DNA of 64,000 nucleotides from Mesorhizobium loti (GTDB lineage: Bacteria; Pseudomonadota; Alphaproteobacteria; Rhizobiales; Rhizobiaceae), in the NCBI RefSeq assembly GCF_003148495.1, contig NZ_QGGH01000009.1, positions 62,001 through 126,000 of the forward strand. Reading direction: 5' to 3'. How positions within the stretch are numbered: position 1 is the first letter of the stretch; the number at the start of each line of letters is the position of its first letter. The notes beneath the pieces were generated by a model. The model ran no database searches, had not been told where the DNA came from, and was given only the letters and a program-made list of their open reading frames with translations. Positions 25,459 through 34,922 of this stretch are shown here, one piece after another. The translations under genes and the position numbers were made by a program.

Positions 25459-26763
25459 CTACAGATACTGGGCGACCTTCTTGCCGACAGTCAGGAAGCG
25501 CAGGGGATCGATGGCTTCGCCATTGTGGCGGACCTCATAGTGCAAATGCGGGCCGGTCGAGCGGCCGCTGCTGCCGGTCTTGCCGATGACGGCGCCGGCG
25601 TCCAGTTTCTCGCCCACGGTCACGTCGATCTCGCTGAGATGTCCGTAGCGCGTCGCAAAACCATTGCCGTGGTCGACTTCCACCATGCGGCCATAGCCGC
25701 CGTTCCAACCTGCCTTGGTGACGATGCCGGGCGCCGTGACCTTTGCGGCCATACCGATCGGCGCCCTGAAATCCATGCCGGAATGGAGTGCTGCGGTGCC
25801 GAGGATAGGGTCGGTGCGCACGCCGAACGGGCTGGTGACGGAGTGGCCCGGCGCCGGATTGGTGAGCGGCAGCTGGCGCGCTTCCTTCTTGAGGTGGTCG
25901 AGCGCGTCAAGCGCTTCGTCCAACTCCTTGACCTTGCTGTCGAACATCATCGAACTGTCGAGTGGGATCAGCGGTCCGCCGACATCGCTATCGCCCTTGC
26001 CGAAGTCGCTGTCGACGGGCAGCCCGGCTGCTTGAAGCGCCTGGGTGATCGCGTCGGCGCTCTTGTAGGCGTTGTCGGCAAGCGTGCTGATGCGGGTGAG
26101 CTGGTCGCTCTCGATGGATTTCAGCGACTGGTTGATCGAGACGAACAGCTTGTCGGCACGATCCGCGGCTGAATCGTTGGGCAGCGGATCGGAGCGCGTC
26201 GACCACAGCGAGAACGGCCTGGTGTCGCCGGAGCCGAGGTCGGCGCTCGGGCTGGCGACCGCATAGCTCTGCGCAGGTGGGGCGATGCTGCCGGTCACTT
26301 CGGCGCGTTTGTCCGGCTTCGCAACCGCTGCCGGATCTTCGGCCGGCGCCGCGCCGACTTCGTTCTCGGCGCGTTCAAGCAGCGGGCCAAGCCGGCCGTG
26401 GCGCTGACTCAGCTGGCTCTGGCGTTCAAGCAGTTCGCTGACCTTGGTTTCCATCAATTGCTGGTCGAGCAACTGGCGGCTGGTGATACGGTCGACCTGG
26501 GCGCGAAGCGCCGAAATGCGGTCTTCATAGGCTTGCTGCATGCGCGCCTGCCGCGCCGTGGTGGCGCCGATCAGGTCGTCGCGCAGTACGAGATAGGAGG
26601 TGGCCATGAGGTAGCCGATGGCAATGGCAGCGAGCGCCGAGCCAATAAAGGCCACGAGCCAGGGGCGGATCGTGAAGTGCCTGATCTCGTTGCCCCGGGC
26701 GATGATGACCGTATGGGGCTCCTTGCGCCTGCCGAAGACTGCTGACTGACCGGTTGCGTTCAC
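25459..26763 (-). CDS. M23 (LytM) family peptidoglycan-peptidase protein
   Basis: A 434-residue envelope protein. One N-terminal transmembrane segment (about residues 35-57, WLVAFIGSALAAIAIGYLMA) is followed by a coiled coil (residues 65-125), a low-complexity linker and a C-terminal LytM domain with zinc motifs HSGMDF, VEVDHGNGF and GPHLHYEV. With all ligands present it is probably an active endopeptidase acting in cell elongation or division, though such coiled-coil LytM proteins can also be regulators. It runs leftward after the peroxiredoxin gene. Confidence 0.9.
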   Translation of the reverse strand: MNATGQSAVFGRRKEPHTVIIARGNEIRHFTIRPWLVAFIGSALAAIAIGYLMATSYLVLRDDLIGATTARQARMQQAYEDRISALRAQVDRITSRQLLDQQLMETKVSELLERQSQLSQRHGRLGPLLERAENEVGAAPAEDPAAVAKPDKRAEVTGSIAPPAQSYAVASPSADLGSGDTRPFSLWSTRSDPLPNDSAADRADKLFVSINQSLKSIESDQLTRISTLADNAYKSADAITQALQAAGLPVDSDFGKGDSDVGGPLIPLDSSMMFDSKVKELDEALDALDHLKKEARQLPLTNPAPGHSVTSPFGVRTDPILGTAALHSGMDFRAPIGMAAKVTAPGIVTKAGWNGGYGRMVEVDHGNGFATRYGHLSEIDVTVGEKLDAGAVIGKTGSSGRSTGPHLHYEVRHNGEAIDPLRFLTVGKKVAQYL

Positions 26764-26907
26764 GGGACCAAGCTTTCGGTTACGACACCACGACAGCTCG
26801 ATTACACATTATTAGGGTTAACAAAGGCTTGCGGCGCCGGCTTGCTGGCGGCGATTGCCCGCCAGACGGGCGTAGGGTTGTAGGGAGTCAGCCGTGCCGG
26901 CAAAACC

Positions 26908-27375
26908 TCAAAGGGCGCGAACGGCCTCGAGCACGTCCTCGGCATGGCCCTTGACCCGGACCTTGCGCCAGATCCTGGCGATCCGCCCGTCGCGGCCGAT
27001 CAGGAACGTCGCGCGCTCGACGCCCATGTATTTGCGGCCGTACATCGATTTCTCGACCCACAGATGGTAGGCTTCGATCACCTTGCGCTCCTCGTCGGCG
27101 GCGAGGTCGACGGTGAGATTGTATTTCGACTTGAACTTGTCGTGCTTTTTGGCGTTGTCAGGTGAGAGGCCGATCACGACGGCACCGGCCTTCTCGAACT
27201 CCGGCTTCAACTGCGAAAAACTTATTGCCTCTTGCGTGCAGCTCGTCGTGTCGTCCTGAGGATAGAAATAGAGGACGACGGGTTTTCCGGACGAGGCAGC
27301 GAGGCTGAGCGACCCACCACCATCGCGGGGCAGATCGAATTGCGGCGCCAGATCGCCTACGTCGAAGTCAGCCAT
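26908..27375 (-). CDS. bcp: Peroxiredoxin, BCP/PrxQ family
   Basis: A 155-residue thiol peroxidase that reduces peroxides with thioredoxin. The peroxidatic cysteine is in DDTTSCTQEAISF; the family more often has TPGCT. The second BCP cysteine five residues on is replaced (TQEAI), so it probably works as a 1-Cys enzyme or uses an external thiol. The ATG at 27375 matches family starts; the upstream frame extension is not conserved. It is divergent from the large AsmA-like gene. Confidence 0.9.
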   Translation of the reverse strand: MADFDVGDLAPQFDLPRDGGGSLSLAASSGKPVVLYFYPQDDTTSCTQEAISFSQLKPEFEKAGAVVIGLSPDNAKKHDKFKSKYNLTVDLAADEERKVIEAYHLWVEKSMYGRKYMGVERATFLIGRDGRIARIWRKVRVKGHAEDVLEAVRAL

Positions 27376-27470
27376 ATCGATGCCCTTGTTTGTGGTTACG
27401 CGCCAAGCCACACCGATATAGTGTCGAACGGGGATTCGTCCACGATCGAGTTCGTACAACGGAAAATTGC

Positions 27471-30400
27471 GTGGATCAGGAGCAACCGCAGCACGAGAAG
27501 ATCCGGTTCAGGCGTGATGAGATCACCGACCTGGCGGCCTTTCCGTCCGCCTGCCGCGTGCCGCCGCTCGGTCAGGCGTCGATCGGGCGCGGCTTTCGCA
27601 TGCTGTCGCGGCTGTTTGCCGGCTTGGTCGCTCTTGTGCTGCTGGCGGCCGTGCTCGTTTATCTGGTTGGTGCCTCCGGCATCGGGGCCGACCGGCTTCG
27701 TACCGAGGCGGAAACGGCTCTTGAGAAACTGGCCGGTGTCGATGTCAATGTCGCGGTCGGGCCTGCCCGCATCACGCTCGACAGTTCGAGTTTCGTCGCG
27801 CTCCAGGTCAGCGACGTCAGCCTGAAGACATCAGACGGCAAGCCGATGGCCGATGCCGGCCGCGTGCGCTTTGGCGTGCGCCTGGTCCCGCTGCTGTGGG
27901 GCGATGTGCGGCTGACCAGCGCCAGGATCTCCGATGCCCACATTGTCGTCGCCGCGATGCCGTCAGGCGGCGACTGGACCGCCGCGCTGCGCAATGAGGA
28001 CGGCCTCATCGATCCGGAGAAGCTGTCCACTGCGGTGTTCGGAAACGTCAACCGGGCACTCGATGCCGTGCGGGAAGATTCGCTGCGCCAGATCGATCTT
28101 CGCAATGTCGAATTCGTGCTGCCCGAAACCGCAGCGATCAAGCTCTTCAAGATAACCGACGCCACCGTCGTGCAGTCGGGACCGGGCGGCATGCAGTTTT
28201 CCTCCAAGGCGGATGTCGACGGCAGGACGGTTACCGTTGCAGCTTCCGCCACCCGCGATATCGCGGCGCACCGTGTCACGGCGCTGGATGCGAGCATCGA
28301 TCTGGCGGATGCCGGTGACACGACGGCCGCTGCCGGCAAGTTGGGCGCGGTCACGCTGAAACTGACAGGATCGGAAGGGTTCGGCGTGAATGCATCGCGG
28401 CTGACGGCCGCGTTGTCATCGACGGGCTCGATCCTCGATCTCGGCACGCGTGGGCTGCTTCCGGCCAACGTCGATGTCAATGCGACACTGGTTGCCGGCA
28501 GCAACAAGGTCCAGGTCGACAGATTGCTGCTGAAGACCGGCCGCTCGACATTCGATTTCGCCGGTTCGATCGGGCCGAAGCCGGCAAGCGGCGCGGCGGG
28601 CGAGGAGCCGTCCTATCGCTACGACCTGACCAGCGACGGTTCGTCGCTGGCACCTTCGGAGTCGCCTGAGCCAGCGCTCACCTTCCTCGCCCGGATTGCC
28701 GGTGTCTACAACACGGTGAGCCACAGGCTGGTCGCCGAGCAGATCGCGCTTCGGTCCGCTGCCTCCGGCGAGGTGCTCGGCACCGCCGCCGTGGCGTTCG
28801 TCGACGGCAAGGCGCCGGGGATCAATCTGGCGTTCAACATCCACAACATGCAGGTCTCTCACGTCAAGCAGCTGTGGCCATGGTTTTCAGCGCGCAACGC
28901 CCGGCTGTGGGTGCTGGCCAATCTGTTCGGCGGCCGCGTCGTCGACGCCAACCTCCAGTTCCAGGTCGTGCCGGGCCGCCTGGGCAACGGCGTGCCGCTG
29001 TCCGCCGACGAGGTGTTCGGCCGCTTCCAGATCGAGGGATCGCGCTTCGACACCGCCGGCCGCATCCCGCCGATACGCGATGCGGTTGGCGTCGTCGGCT
29101 TCCACGGCAACGATGTCGATATCTCCTTGTCCTCGGGTACCGTCTATATGCCCAGCGGTCGCACCGTGGCAGCCAGCAATGGCACGCTGACGGTCAAGGC
29201 GGCCAACCGCCCGCCGGTCGTCGGCGCGCTCGACATCGACGTCGATGGCGAAGCATCCGCTGTTGCCGAGCTCGCATCCTACGAGCCGATCAACGCCATG
29301 CGCCATGTCGGCATTCTGCCGGAAGAGCTGTCGGGCAGCGTCACCGGCCACGTCAAGGCGGATATTCCGCTGCAGTCCGGCGTCGACAGTTCGAAACTCG
29401 ATTGGCTGGTGTCGCTCGACTACACCGGTATGTCCTTGGCCAAGCCTTTCGAGGGGCAGGTCGTGACGGATGCAGACGGTTCGATCACGGTCGACCCTGC
29501 AAAGGCGGTGATCTCCGCCAAGGCGTTGCTGAACGGCATTCCGGCCGAACTCGATCTGATCGAGCCGCTCAGGGATGACGGGCCGGCGCGCATCCGCAAG
29601 GTGACCCTGGTGCTCGACGACAAGATCCGCGCCGCCGCCATGCCCGGCTTGAAGCCGCTGCTTGGCGGAACGGTGAAGGTCGCGATCGACAAGAGCGGCA
29701 GCGGCGACCAGAACGTCTCGGCCGATCTGACCAATGCCAGGCTGGACATTCCCTGGGCGGGTTGGAGCAAGGGGGCAGGGGTTCCCGCCAATGTCACCTT
29801 CGTCATGACCAAGTCCGGCGACACCACGACGCTGTCCGACTTTAATCTCGACGGAAAGACCTTCTCCATCGACGGCAGCATCGTGCTGGTCAATGGCGCG
29901 CTGTCGTCGGCGCGGTTCAGCAAGGTCACCTTGAACAGGGGCGACGACGTTGCGGTGTCGGTGAAGCGATCCGGCAAGGGCTATGCGGTCGACATATCAG
30001 GCAACGCGCTGGATGCACGCTCGCTCATCAAGCAGTTCACCTCGGACGTCGACACGGCCACCAAGACGACCGGTTCCGATGCCATTTCCGTCAGCGCCGA
30101 TGTCGATCAACTGACCGGTTTCCACGACGAGCAATTGTCCAATCTGAAGCTCGACTACAGCGCGGCCGGATCGCGGGTGAACGGGCTTAAGGTCAGCGCC
30201 ACGGCAAGTTCGGGCGCTGCGATCAGCATCAGCAACACCACTGGCGCTGGCCAGCGCGCGCTCAACATGCAGTCCGCGGACGCTGGCGCCATCCTCAGGT
30301 TCCTCAACATCTACGAGCATATGGAAGGTGGATCGATCACCCTGGCGCTGGCGGGGCCGAGCGACGGATCGCTGAAGGGCAAGGTCGATACCAGCAACTT

Positions 30401-30851
30401 TTTCGTGGTCAACGAACCGAAACTCGCCTCCATCGTCTCGACCACGCCGGCCGGCGACAACCGCAGCCTCAATCAGGCGGTCAAGGGCAAGCTGGACACG
30501 TCGCGGGTGAAGTTCGAACGCGGTTACGCCGAGATCGACAAGGGCAGCGGTTACCTGAAAATCGCCAATGGCGTGCTGCGCGGCCCGCGCATCGGCACGA
30601 CGTTCCAGGGCACGCTCTACGATCAGAACAACAACATGGACATGACTGGCACGTTCATGCCGGTCTATGGCCTCAATCGCATCTTCGGCGAATTGCCCAT
30701 CGTCGGCGCGCTGCTCGGCAATGGCCGCGACCGCGGCCTGATCGGCGTCACCTACCGGCTCAAGGGCAATGCCAACAAGCCGCTGCTGGACATCAATCCG
30801 CTGTCGGTGATCGCGCCCGGGATATTCAGGTCGATCTTCGAGTACCGCTGA
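27471..30851 (+). CDS. Large AsmA/YhdP-like envelope protein (DUF3971)
   Basis: An 1126-residue inner-membrane-anchored protein. After a basic N-terminus of about 42 residues there is one transmembrane helix (LFAGLVALVLLAAVLVYLVG), then a very long periplasmic beta-rich region and an AsmA-type C-terminus (GYAEIDKGSGYLKIANGVLR and NRIFGELPIVGALLG). AsmA/YhdP/TamB proteins form beta-groove bridges thought to move phospholipid to the outer membrane. GTG 27471 gives MDQEQPQHEKIRF; ATG 27600 just before the helix is an alternative. It converges with tyrS only 7 bases away. Confidence 0.85.
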   Translation: MDQEQPQHEKIRFRRDEITDLAAFPSACRVPPLGQASIGRGFRMLSRLFAGLVALVLLAAVLVYLVGASGIGADRLRTEAETALEKLAGVDVNVAVGPARITLDSSSFVALQVSDVSLKTSDGKPMADAGRVRFGVRLVPLLWGDVRLTSARISDAHIVVAAMPSGGDWTAALRNEDGLIDPEKLSTAVFGNVNRALDAVREDSLRQIDLRNVEFVLPETAAIKLFKITDATVVQSGPGGMQFSSKADVDGRTVTVAASATRDIAAHRVTALDASIDLADAGDTTAAAGKLGAVTLKLTGSEGFGVNASRLTAALSSTGSILDLGTRGLLPANVDVNATLVAGSNKVQVDRLLLKTGRSTFDFAGSIGPKPASGAAGEEPSYRYDLTSDGSSLAPSESPEPALTFLARIAGVYNTVSHRLVAEQIALRSAASGEVLGTAAVAFVDGKAPGINLAFNIHNMQVSHVKQLWPWFSARNARLWVLANLFGGRVVDANLQFQVVPGRLGNGVPLSADEVFGRFQIEGSRFDTAGRIPPIRDAVGVVGFHGNDVDISLSSGTVYMPSGRTVAASNGTLTVKAANRPPVVGALDIDVDGEASAVAELASYEPINAMRHVGILPEELSGSVTGHVKADIPLQSGVDSSKLDWLVSLDYTGMSLAKPFEGQVVTDADGSITVDPAKAVISAKALLNGIPAELDLIEPLRDDGPARIRKVTLVLDDKIRAAAMPGLKPLLGGTVKVAIDKSGSGDQNVSADLTNARLDIPWAGWSKGAGVPANVTFVMTKSGDTTTLSDFNLDGKTFSIDGSIVLVNGALSSARFSKVTLNRGDDVAVSVKRSGKGYAVDISGNALDARSLIKQFTSDVDTATKTTGSDAISVSADVDQLTGFHDEQLSNLKLDYSAAGSRVNGLKVSATASSGAAISISNTTGAGQRALNMQSADAGAILRFLNIYEHMEGGSITLALAGPSDGSLKGKVDTSNFFVVNEPKLASIVSTTPAGDNRSLNQAVKGKLDTSRVKFERGYAEIDKGSGYLKIANGVLRGPRIGTTFQGTLYDQNNNMDMTGTFMPVYGLNRIFGELPIVGALLGNGRDRGLIGVTYRLKGNANKPLLDINPLSVIAPGIFRSIFEYR

Positions 30852-30857
30852 TCGAGG

Positions 30858-32111
30858 TCAAATCGGCCGCACCAGAATGTGCTTTTTCCTGCCCAGAGAA
30901 AGCTTTACGACGTTTTCCGGACTCAAATCCTTTGAAGTCACAAGCCGGCGCTCATCGCTGACCGGCTCGTCGTTCAGGCGCACCGCACCGCCCTGCACAT
31001 GCCGCCGCGCCTCGCCGTTCGACGCCGCCAGTCCGGCGGTGACGAGCAGCGACAGGACGCCCACGCCGGCTTCGAGCGCTGCCTTGTCAACCTCGACGGT
31101 CGGCAGCGCTTCGGCGAGCGCGCCTTCCTCGAACGTCTTGCGCGCCGTATCGCTGGCTTGTTCGGCAGCTGCGCGGCCGTGCAGCAAGGCGGTGATCTCG
31201 GTGGCGAGGATCTTCTTGGCTTCATTGATTTCGGATCCGCCGAGCCGCTCAAGCCGCGCGACCTCGTCCAGCGGCAGCGTCGTGTAGAGTTTCAGGAAGC
31301 GGCCAACGTCGGCATCCTCGGTGTTGCGCCAGTACTGCCAGAACTCATAGGGGCTCAGCATCTCCGCATCGAGCCAGACCGCGCCCGAGGCAGACTTGCC
31401 CATCTTGGCGCCCGACGAGGTGGTGAGCAGCGGCGTGGTCAGCGCATAGAGCTGCGCGTCCTCCATGCGGCGGCCGAGATCGATGCCGTTGATGATATTG
31501 CCCCACTGGTCGGAGCCACCCATCTGCAGGCGGCAGCCGACACGCTTGTAAAGCTCGACGAAATCATAGGCCTGCAAGATCATGTAGTTGAATTCGAGGA
31601 ACGACAGCGACTGCTCGCGATCGAGCCGGAGCTTGACGGAATCGAAGGCCAGCATGCGGTTGACGGAAAAGTGACGGCCGACGTCGCGCAGGAAATTGAC
31701 GTAGTTGATCTCCATCAGCCAGTCGGCGTTGTTGACCATGATGGCGTCGTTCTGACCGCTGCCGAATTTGAGGTAGGGCATGAAGTTGCGGCGGATGCCG
31801 GCGAGGTTGTCGTCAATGTCCTGCGGGGTCAAAAGCTTGCGCGCCTCGTCTTTGAACGACGGGTCGCCGATCATCGAGGTGCCGCCGCCCATCAGCGCGA
31901 TCGGCCGATGACCCGTCTGCTGCAGCCAGTGCAGCATCATGATCTGGATCAGCGAGCCGGCGTGCAGGCTTTTGGCCGTCGCGTCGAAGCCGATATAGGC
32001 CGTCACCGTCTCCTTGGCGAAGATAGCGTCGAGGCCGGCATCATCCGAAGTCTGGTGGATGAAACCGCGCTCGCTCATCGTGCGCAGGAAATCGGATTTG
32101 AAGGCGGACAT
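30858..32111 (-). CDS. tyrS: Tyrosyl-tRNA synthetase
   Basis: A 417-residue class I synthetase charging tRNA-Tyr. The HIGH-like motif is HAGSL within GFDATAKSLHAGSL, the tyrosine pocket includes LQMGGSDQWGN, the KMSKS loop is KMGKS, and an S4-like RNA-binding domain forms the C-terminus (GGAVRLNDEPV). The ATG at 32111 matches family starts; the frame continues upstream without similarity. Confidence 0.97.
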   Translation of the reverse strand: MSAFKSDFLRTMSERGFIHQTSDDAGLDAIFAKETVTAYIGFDATAKSLHAGSLIQIMMLHWLQQTGHRPIALMGGGTSMIGDPSFKDEARKLLTPQDIDDNLAGIRRNFMPYLKFGSGQNDAIMVNNADWLMEINYVNFLRDVGRHFSVNRMLAFDSVKLRLDREQSLSFLEFNYMILQAYDFVELYKRVGCRLQMGGSDQWGNIINGIDLGRRMEDAQLYALTTPLLTTSSGAKMGKSASGAVWLDAEMLSPYEFWQYWRNTEDADVGRFLKLYTTLPLDEVARLERLGGSEINEAKKILATEITALLHGRAAAEQASDTARKTFEEGALAEALPTVEVDKAALEAGVGVLSLLVTAGLAASNGEARRHVQGGAVRLNDEPVSDERRLVTSKDLSPENVVKLSLGRKKHILVRPI

Positions 32112-32182
32112 TGTTTCTTTCCCGAAAGCGCCCGGCCGCTGTGGCTCGGGCGTGCATGAACGCGGGCGTTTAGCATCCAAGC

Positions 32183-32270
32183 GCGATCAGCAAAAGTGGA
32201 ATCCGGTTTTGCGTCTGATCGCGCTTCAACAAAGAACTCGCGATCAGCAAAAGTGGTTTCCGGTTTTGCG
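32183..32270. repeat. Two tandem hairpin repeats with an AAAAGTGG...CGGTTTT core
   Basis: Copy 1 (32183-32213) and copy 2 (32240-32270) are 31-base direct repeats differing at three central positions. Each starts GCGATCAGCAAAAGTGG and ends CCGGTTTTGCG. Copy 1 is closed by CTGATCGC (32215-32222), the exact inverse of its left GCGATCAG arm; copy 2 has lost that arm. A related element occurs at 62324-62367. Confidence 0.8.
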
Positions 32271-32397
32271 TCCCGCGCGGATGGCGTTGCGAATCCTTGC
32301 TTCGCCGTTTTGGCTGGCGTATTGAGGCGCCGCGCAGGGCAGGGCCTGAAGCGCCGCGACGGGGCCATCCCGCAGATCAGATCCGGAAAGCTCCGCG

Positions 32398-34041
32398 ATG
32401 AACAGGAACTATCTTATCCTCTTTCTGTTCAGCCTGCTGATGACTTTCGGCGGGCTGATGAGCCTTCCACCAATCGACCGCGACGAGTCGCGTTTTGTCC
32501 AGGCCACCAAGCAGATGGTCGAAACCGGCGACTATGTCGACATCCGTTTTCAGGATGCCTCACGCTACAAGAAGCCGATCGGCATCTACTGGCTGCAATC
32601 GACGGCCGTGGCGCTGAGCGGCGAGGGGGCAGCGGCGCCGATCTGGGTCTACCGGCTCGTCTCCATGCTTGGCATTGCCTTGGCCGTCGTCGGCATTGCC
32701 TGGACGGGCACGAAGCTCTTCGGGGCCAATGCCGGTCTCGCCGCCGGTCTGATGATGGCGGCAATCTTCGCCACCGCCTTCGAGGGCCGCGACGCCAAGA
32801 CCGACGCCATGCTGCTGGCCTGCTGCGTGGCGGCGCAAGGCGCGCTCGCCCAGATCTATCTGGCAGCGCGCCGGAACGAACCGGTAGCGGCCCATCTGCC
32901 GTGGATCTTCTGGGCGGCTCAAGGCCTGGGGATCCTCATCAAGGGGCCTGTCGCTCCGCTATTGTCGGTGCTGACGGTCGCCACGCTGTTTGCTTTCGAA
33001 CGCGACTGGCGATGGCTTTTGAAGCTGAAGCTCGTGCGCGGTGTCGCTCTGGTGCTTCTTATCGTGCTGCCTTGGGTTGTTCTCATCACCTGGAAGAGCG
33101 GCGGCGCCTTTCTCCAGGATGCCGTCGGCAAGGACATGGTGGCCAAGGTCGCCGCGGGCGAGGAATCGCACGGCCTGCCGCCCGGTTTCTACATGCTGAC
33201 CTATTCGCTGTTCATGTGGCCCTTCGGCCTGATCGCGGTCGGTGCCGGGCTCCAGGCCCTCAACCGTCTGCGCGACGATCCACGGCTGCGTTTCTGCCTC
33301 GCCTGGTACATTCCGTTCTGGCTGGTGTTCGAGCTGATCCCGACCAAGCTGCCGCACTACGTCCTGCCGGCCTATCCCGGCATGGCGCTGCTGATCGGCT
33401 GGCTGCTGACATTGTCGCCGCAGGAGGCGAATGCGCCGCTCAGGCGCTGGCAGAATTGGTTGTGGTGGTCGACCGCGTTCGGGCTTGCCGTGGTCAGCCT
33501 CGGCCTTGCGGCTGTCTGCATCGGAGCACCGATCTACCTCACCGGCACCTTATCCTGGTGGAGCATTCCGGCGGCCGCGGCAGCACTGGGGGCGGGCTAT
33601 TTCGCTTTTTCGCAGCAGCTGCAAGTGCCGCTGCGCCGCATCGGCGCCATCGCGGTGTGTGCCGGCATCACCTATGGGCTGTTGTTCGGCGTCATCGCGC
33701 CGTCGCTGAAGCCGATCTGGCTGAGCCCGGCGATCGAGGCGGCGGTCCGCGCCAACAAGCCTTGCGACACCACGGTGCTCGCCTCAGCGGAATATCACGA
33801 GCCGAGCCTGGTGTTCCTGGTGGGCACCAAAACCGTCCTGACCGATGTCGATGGTGTCGCCAAACATCTGCTTGGCGATCCGGCCTGCGCGCTGGCGCTG
33901 ACACAAATCGGGGACGAGCAGAAGCTGAATGGGCTGCTGGCGGCGCAAGGCAAGTCGGCGACCCGCGTTGCCGAAGTCGACGGCCTCAACTATTCGTCGG
34001 GAGACAAACTGTCGCTTGGCCTTTATCGTGTGGCCCCATGA
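32398..34041 (+). CDS. ArnT/PMT-like glycosyltransferase (GT39/GT83), integral membrane
   Basis: A 547-residue polytopic GT-C transferase with about 11-12 hydrophobic helices and a C-terminal soluble part. The catalytic first loop is DRDESRFVQATKQM, with the RYKKPIGIYWLQ motif typical of ArnT. Relatives use polyprenyl-phosphate sugars to decorate lipid A or proteins at the periplasmic face. The next gene, 30 bases on, is a PAP2 phosphatase, and the pair suggests lipid A or envelope-lipid modification. The donor sugar is unknown. Confidence 0.85.
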   Translation: MNRNYLILFLFSLLMTFGGLMSLPPIDRDESRFVQATKQMVETGDYVDIRFQDASRYKKPIGIYWLQSTAVALSGEGAAAPIWVYRLVSMLGIALAVVGIAWTGTKLFGANAGLAAGLMMAAIFATAFEGRDAKTDAMLLACCVAAQGALAQIYLAARRNEPVAAHLPWIFWAAQGLGILIKGPVAPLLSVLTVATLFAFERDWRWLLKLKLVRGVALVLLIVLPWVVLITWKSGGAFLQDAVGKDMVAKVAAGEESHGLPPGFYMLTYSLFMWPFGLIAVGAGLQALNRLRDDPRLRFCLAWYIPFWLVFELIPTKLPHYVLPAYPGMALLIGWLLTLSPQEANAPLRRWQNWLWWSTAFGLAVVSLGLAAVCIGAPIYLTGTLSWWSIPAAAAALGAGYFAFSQQLQVPLRRIGAIAVCAGITYGLLFGVIAPSLKPIWLSPAIEAAVRANKPCDTTVLASAEYHEPSLVFLVGTKTVLTDVDGVAKHLLGDPACALALTQIGDEQKLNGLLAAQGKSATRVAEVDGLNYSSGDKLSLGLYRVAP

Positions 34042-34071
34042 CGGCTCGTCAATGACAGGGTCGAATTTCAA

Positions 34072-34902
34072 ATGCTGGTGAAATCGCGTCGTTCCGTTTC
34101 CGCTATGCTCCTTGGAGTGGGGCGCCGATCGGTCGACAATTTTCGCGATACGATGCAGATCGCAAGAAAGCGCTTTGCCGCTCGCCCGGCCAGATACCCG
34201 AACATTTTGTGGTCGGTCTGGGTGCTGGTGTGGGTTTTGCTGACGGCAGCAGCATTTGTTCGCCTCGACACCCCTGCGGGAATGCTTCGCGACCAATGGT
34301 CGCCGGGGTTCGTCCGCCTGGCCGATTTTTTCACGCAGTTCGGCCTGGGTGGCTGGTATCTCATTCCGTCGGCGCTTTTGCTCGTCGCCGCGAACCTGAC
34401 GGACTGGCGAAGCCTTTCAAGGCGCTCGCTGATGCTCGCCTACAACTGGACCTGCCTGGCTTTCCTGGTGCTGGGCGCCGTCGGCCTGTCCGGCCTGACC
34501 GTCAATGTGCTGAAATACGCGATCGGCCGGGCTCGGCCGATGTATTTCAATCAATTCGGGGTGTTGTCGCTGCATCCATTCGCTTTCGATGCGCGCTTCG
34601 CCGGCTTCCCGTCCGGCCATGCAACGACCATGGGCGCCGTGTTCGGGGTTGCCCTGCTGTTGTTCCCAAGGCGCTGGTACGTCGCCCTGGCGATCACCGC
34701 CTGCATTGCCTCGACACGGATCTTCGTTGGCGCGCACTATCCCAGCGACACCGTCGCCGGCTTCGGCCTTGGCTGCGCTTTCGCGCTTGCCTGTGGGCTG
34801 GTCTTTGCCCGGCTCGGCTTCATCTTTCGGCCGATGCCGTCGGGGTTGCCGGTCCGCAAGAAGACGTTTTGGCTGATCGGACCGGCAAATAAGGCTGCCT
34901 GA
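34072..34902 (+). CDS. PAP2-family membrane phosphatase
   Basis: A 276-residue lipid phosphatase-type protein with about six helices. The three PAP2 signatures are present: KYAIGRARP, GFPSGHATT and STRIFVGAHYPSDTVAG, with both catalytic histidines. Members dephosphorylate lipid A (LpxE/LpxF), undecaprenyl pyrophosphate or phosphatidylglycerophosphate. Location after the ArnT-like transferase favours envelope lipid modification. ATG 34072 has a weak ribosome site; ATG 34153 would also precede the first helix. Confidence 0.85.
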   Translation: MLVKSRRSVSAMLLGVGRRSVDNFRDTMQIARKRFAARPARYPNILWSVWVLVWVLLTAAAFVRLDTPAGMLRDQWSPGFVRLADFFTQFGLGGWYLIPSALLLVAANLTDWRSLSRRSLMLAYNWTCLAFLVLGAVGLSGLTVNVLKYAIGRARPMYFNQFGVLSLHPFAFDARFAGFPSGHATTMGAVFGVALLLFPRRWYVALAITACIASTRIFVGAHYPSDTVAGFGLGCAFALACGLVFARLGFIFRPMPSGLPVRKKTFWLIGPANKAA

Positions 34903-34922
34903 TTGCTCGGCTTTGCCGAAGC

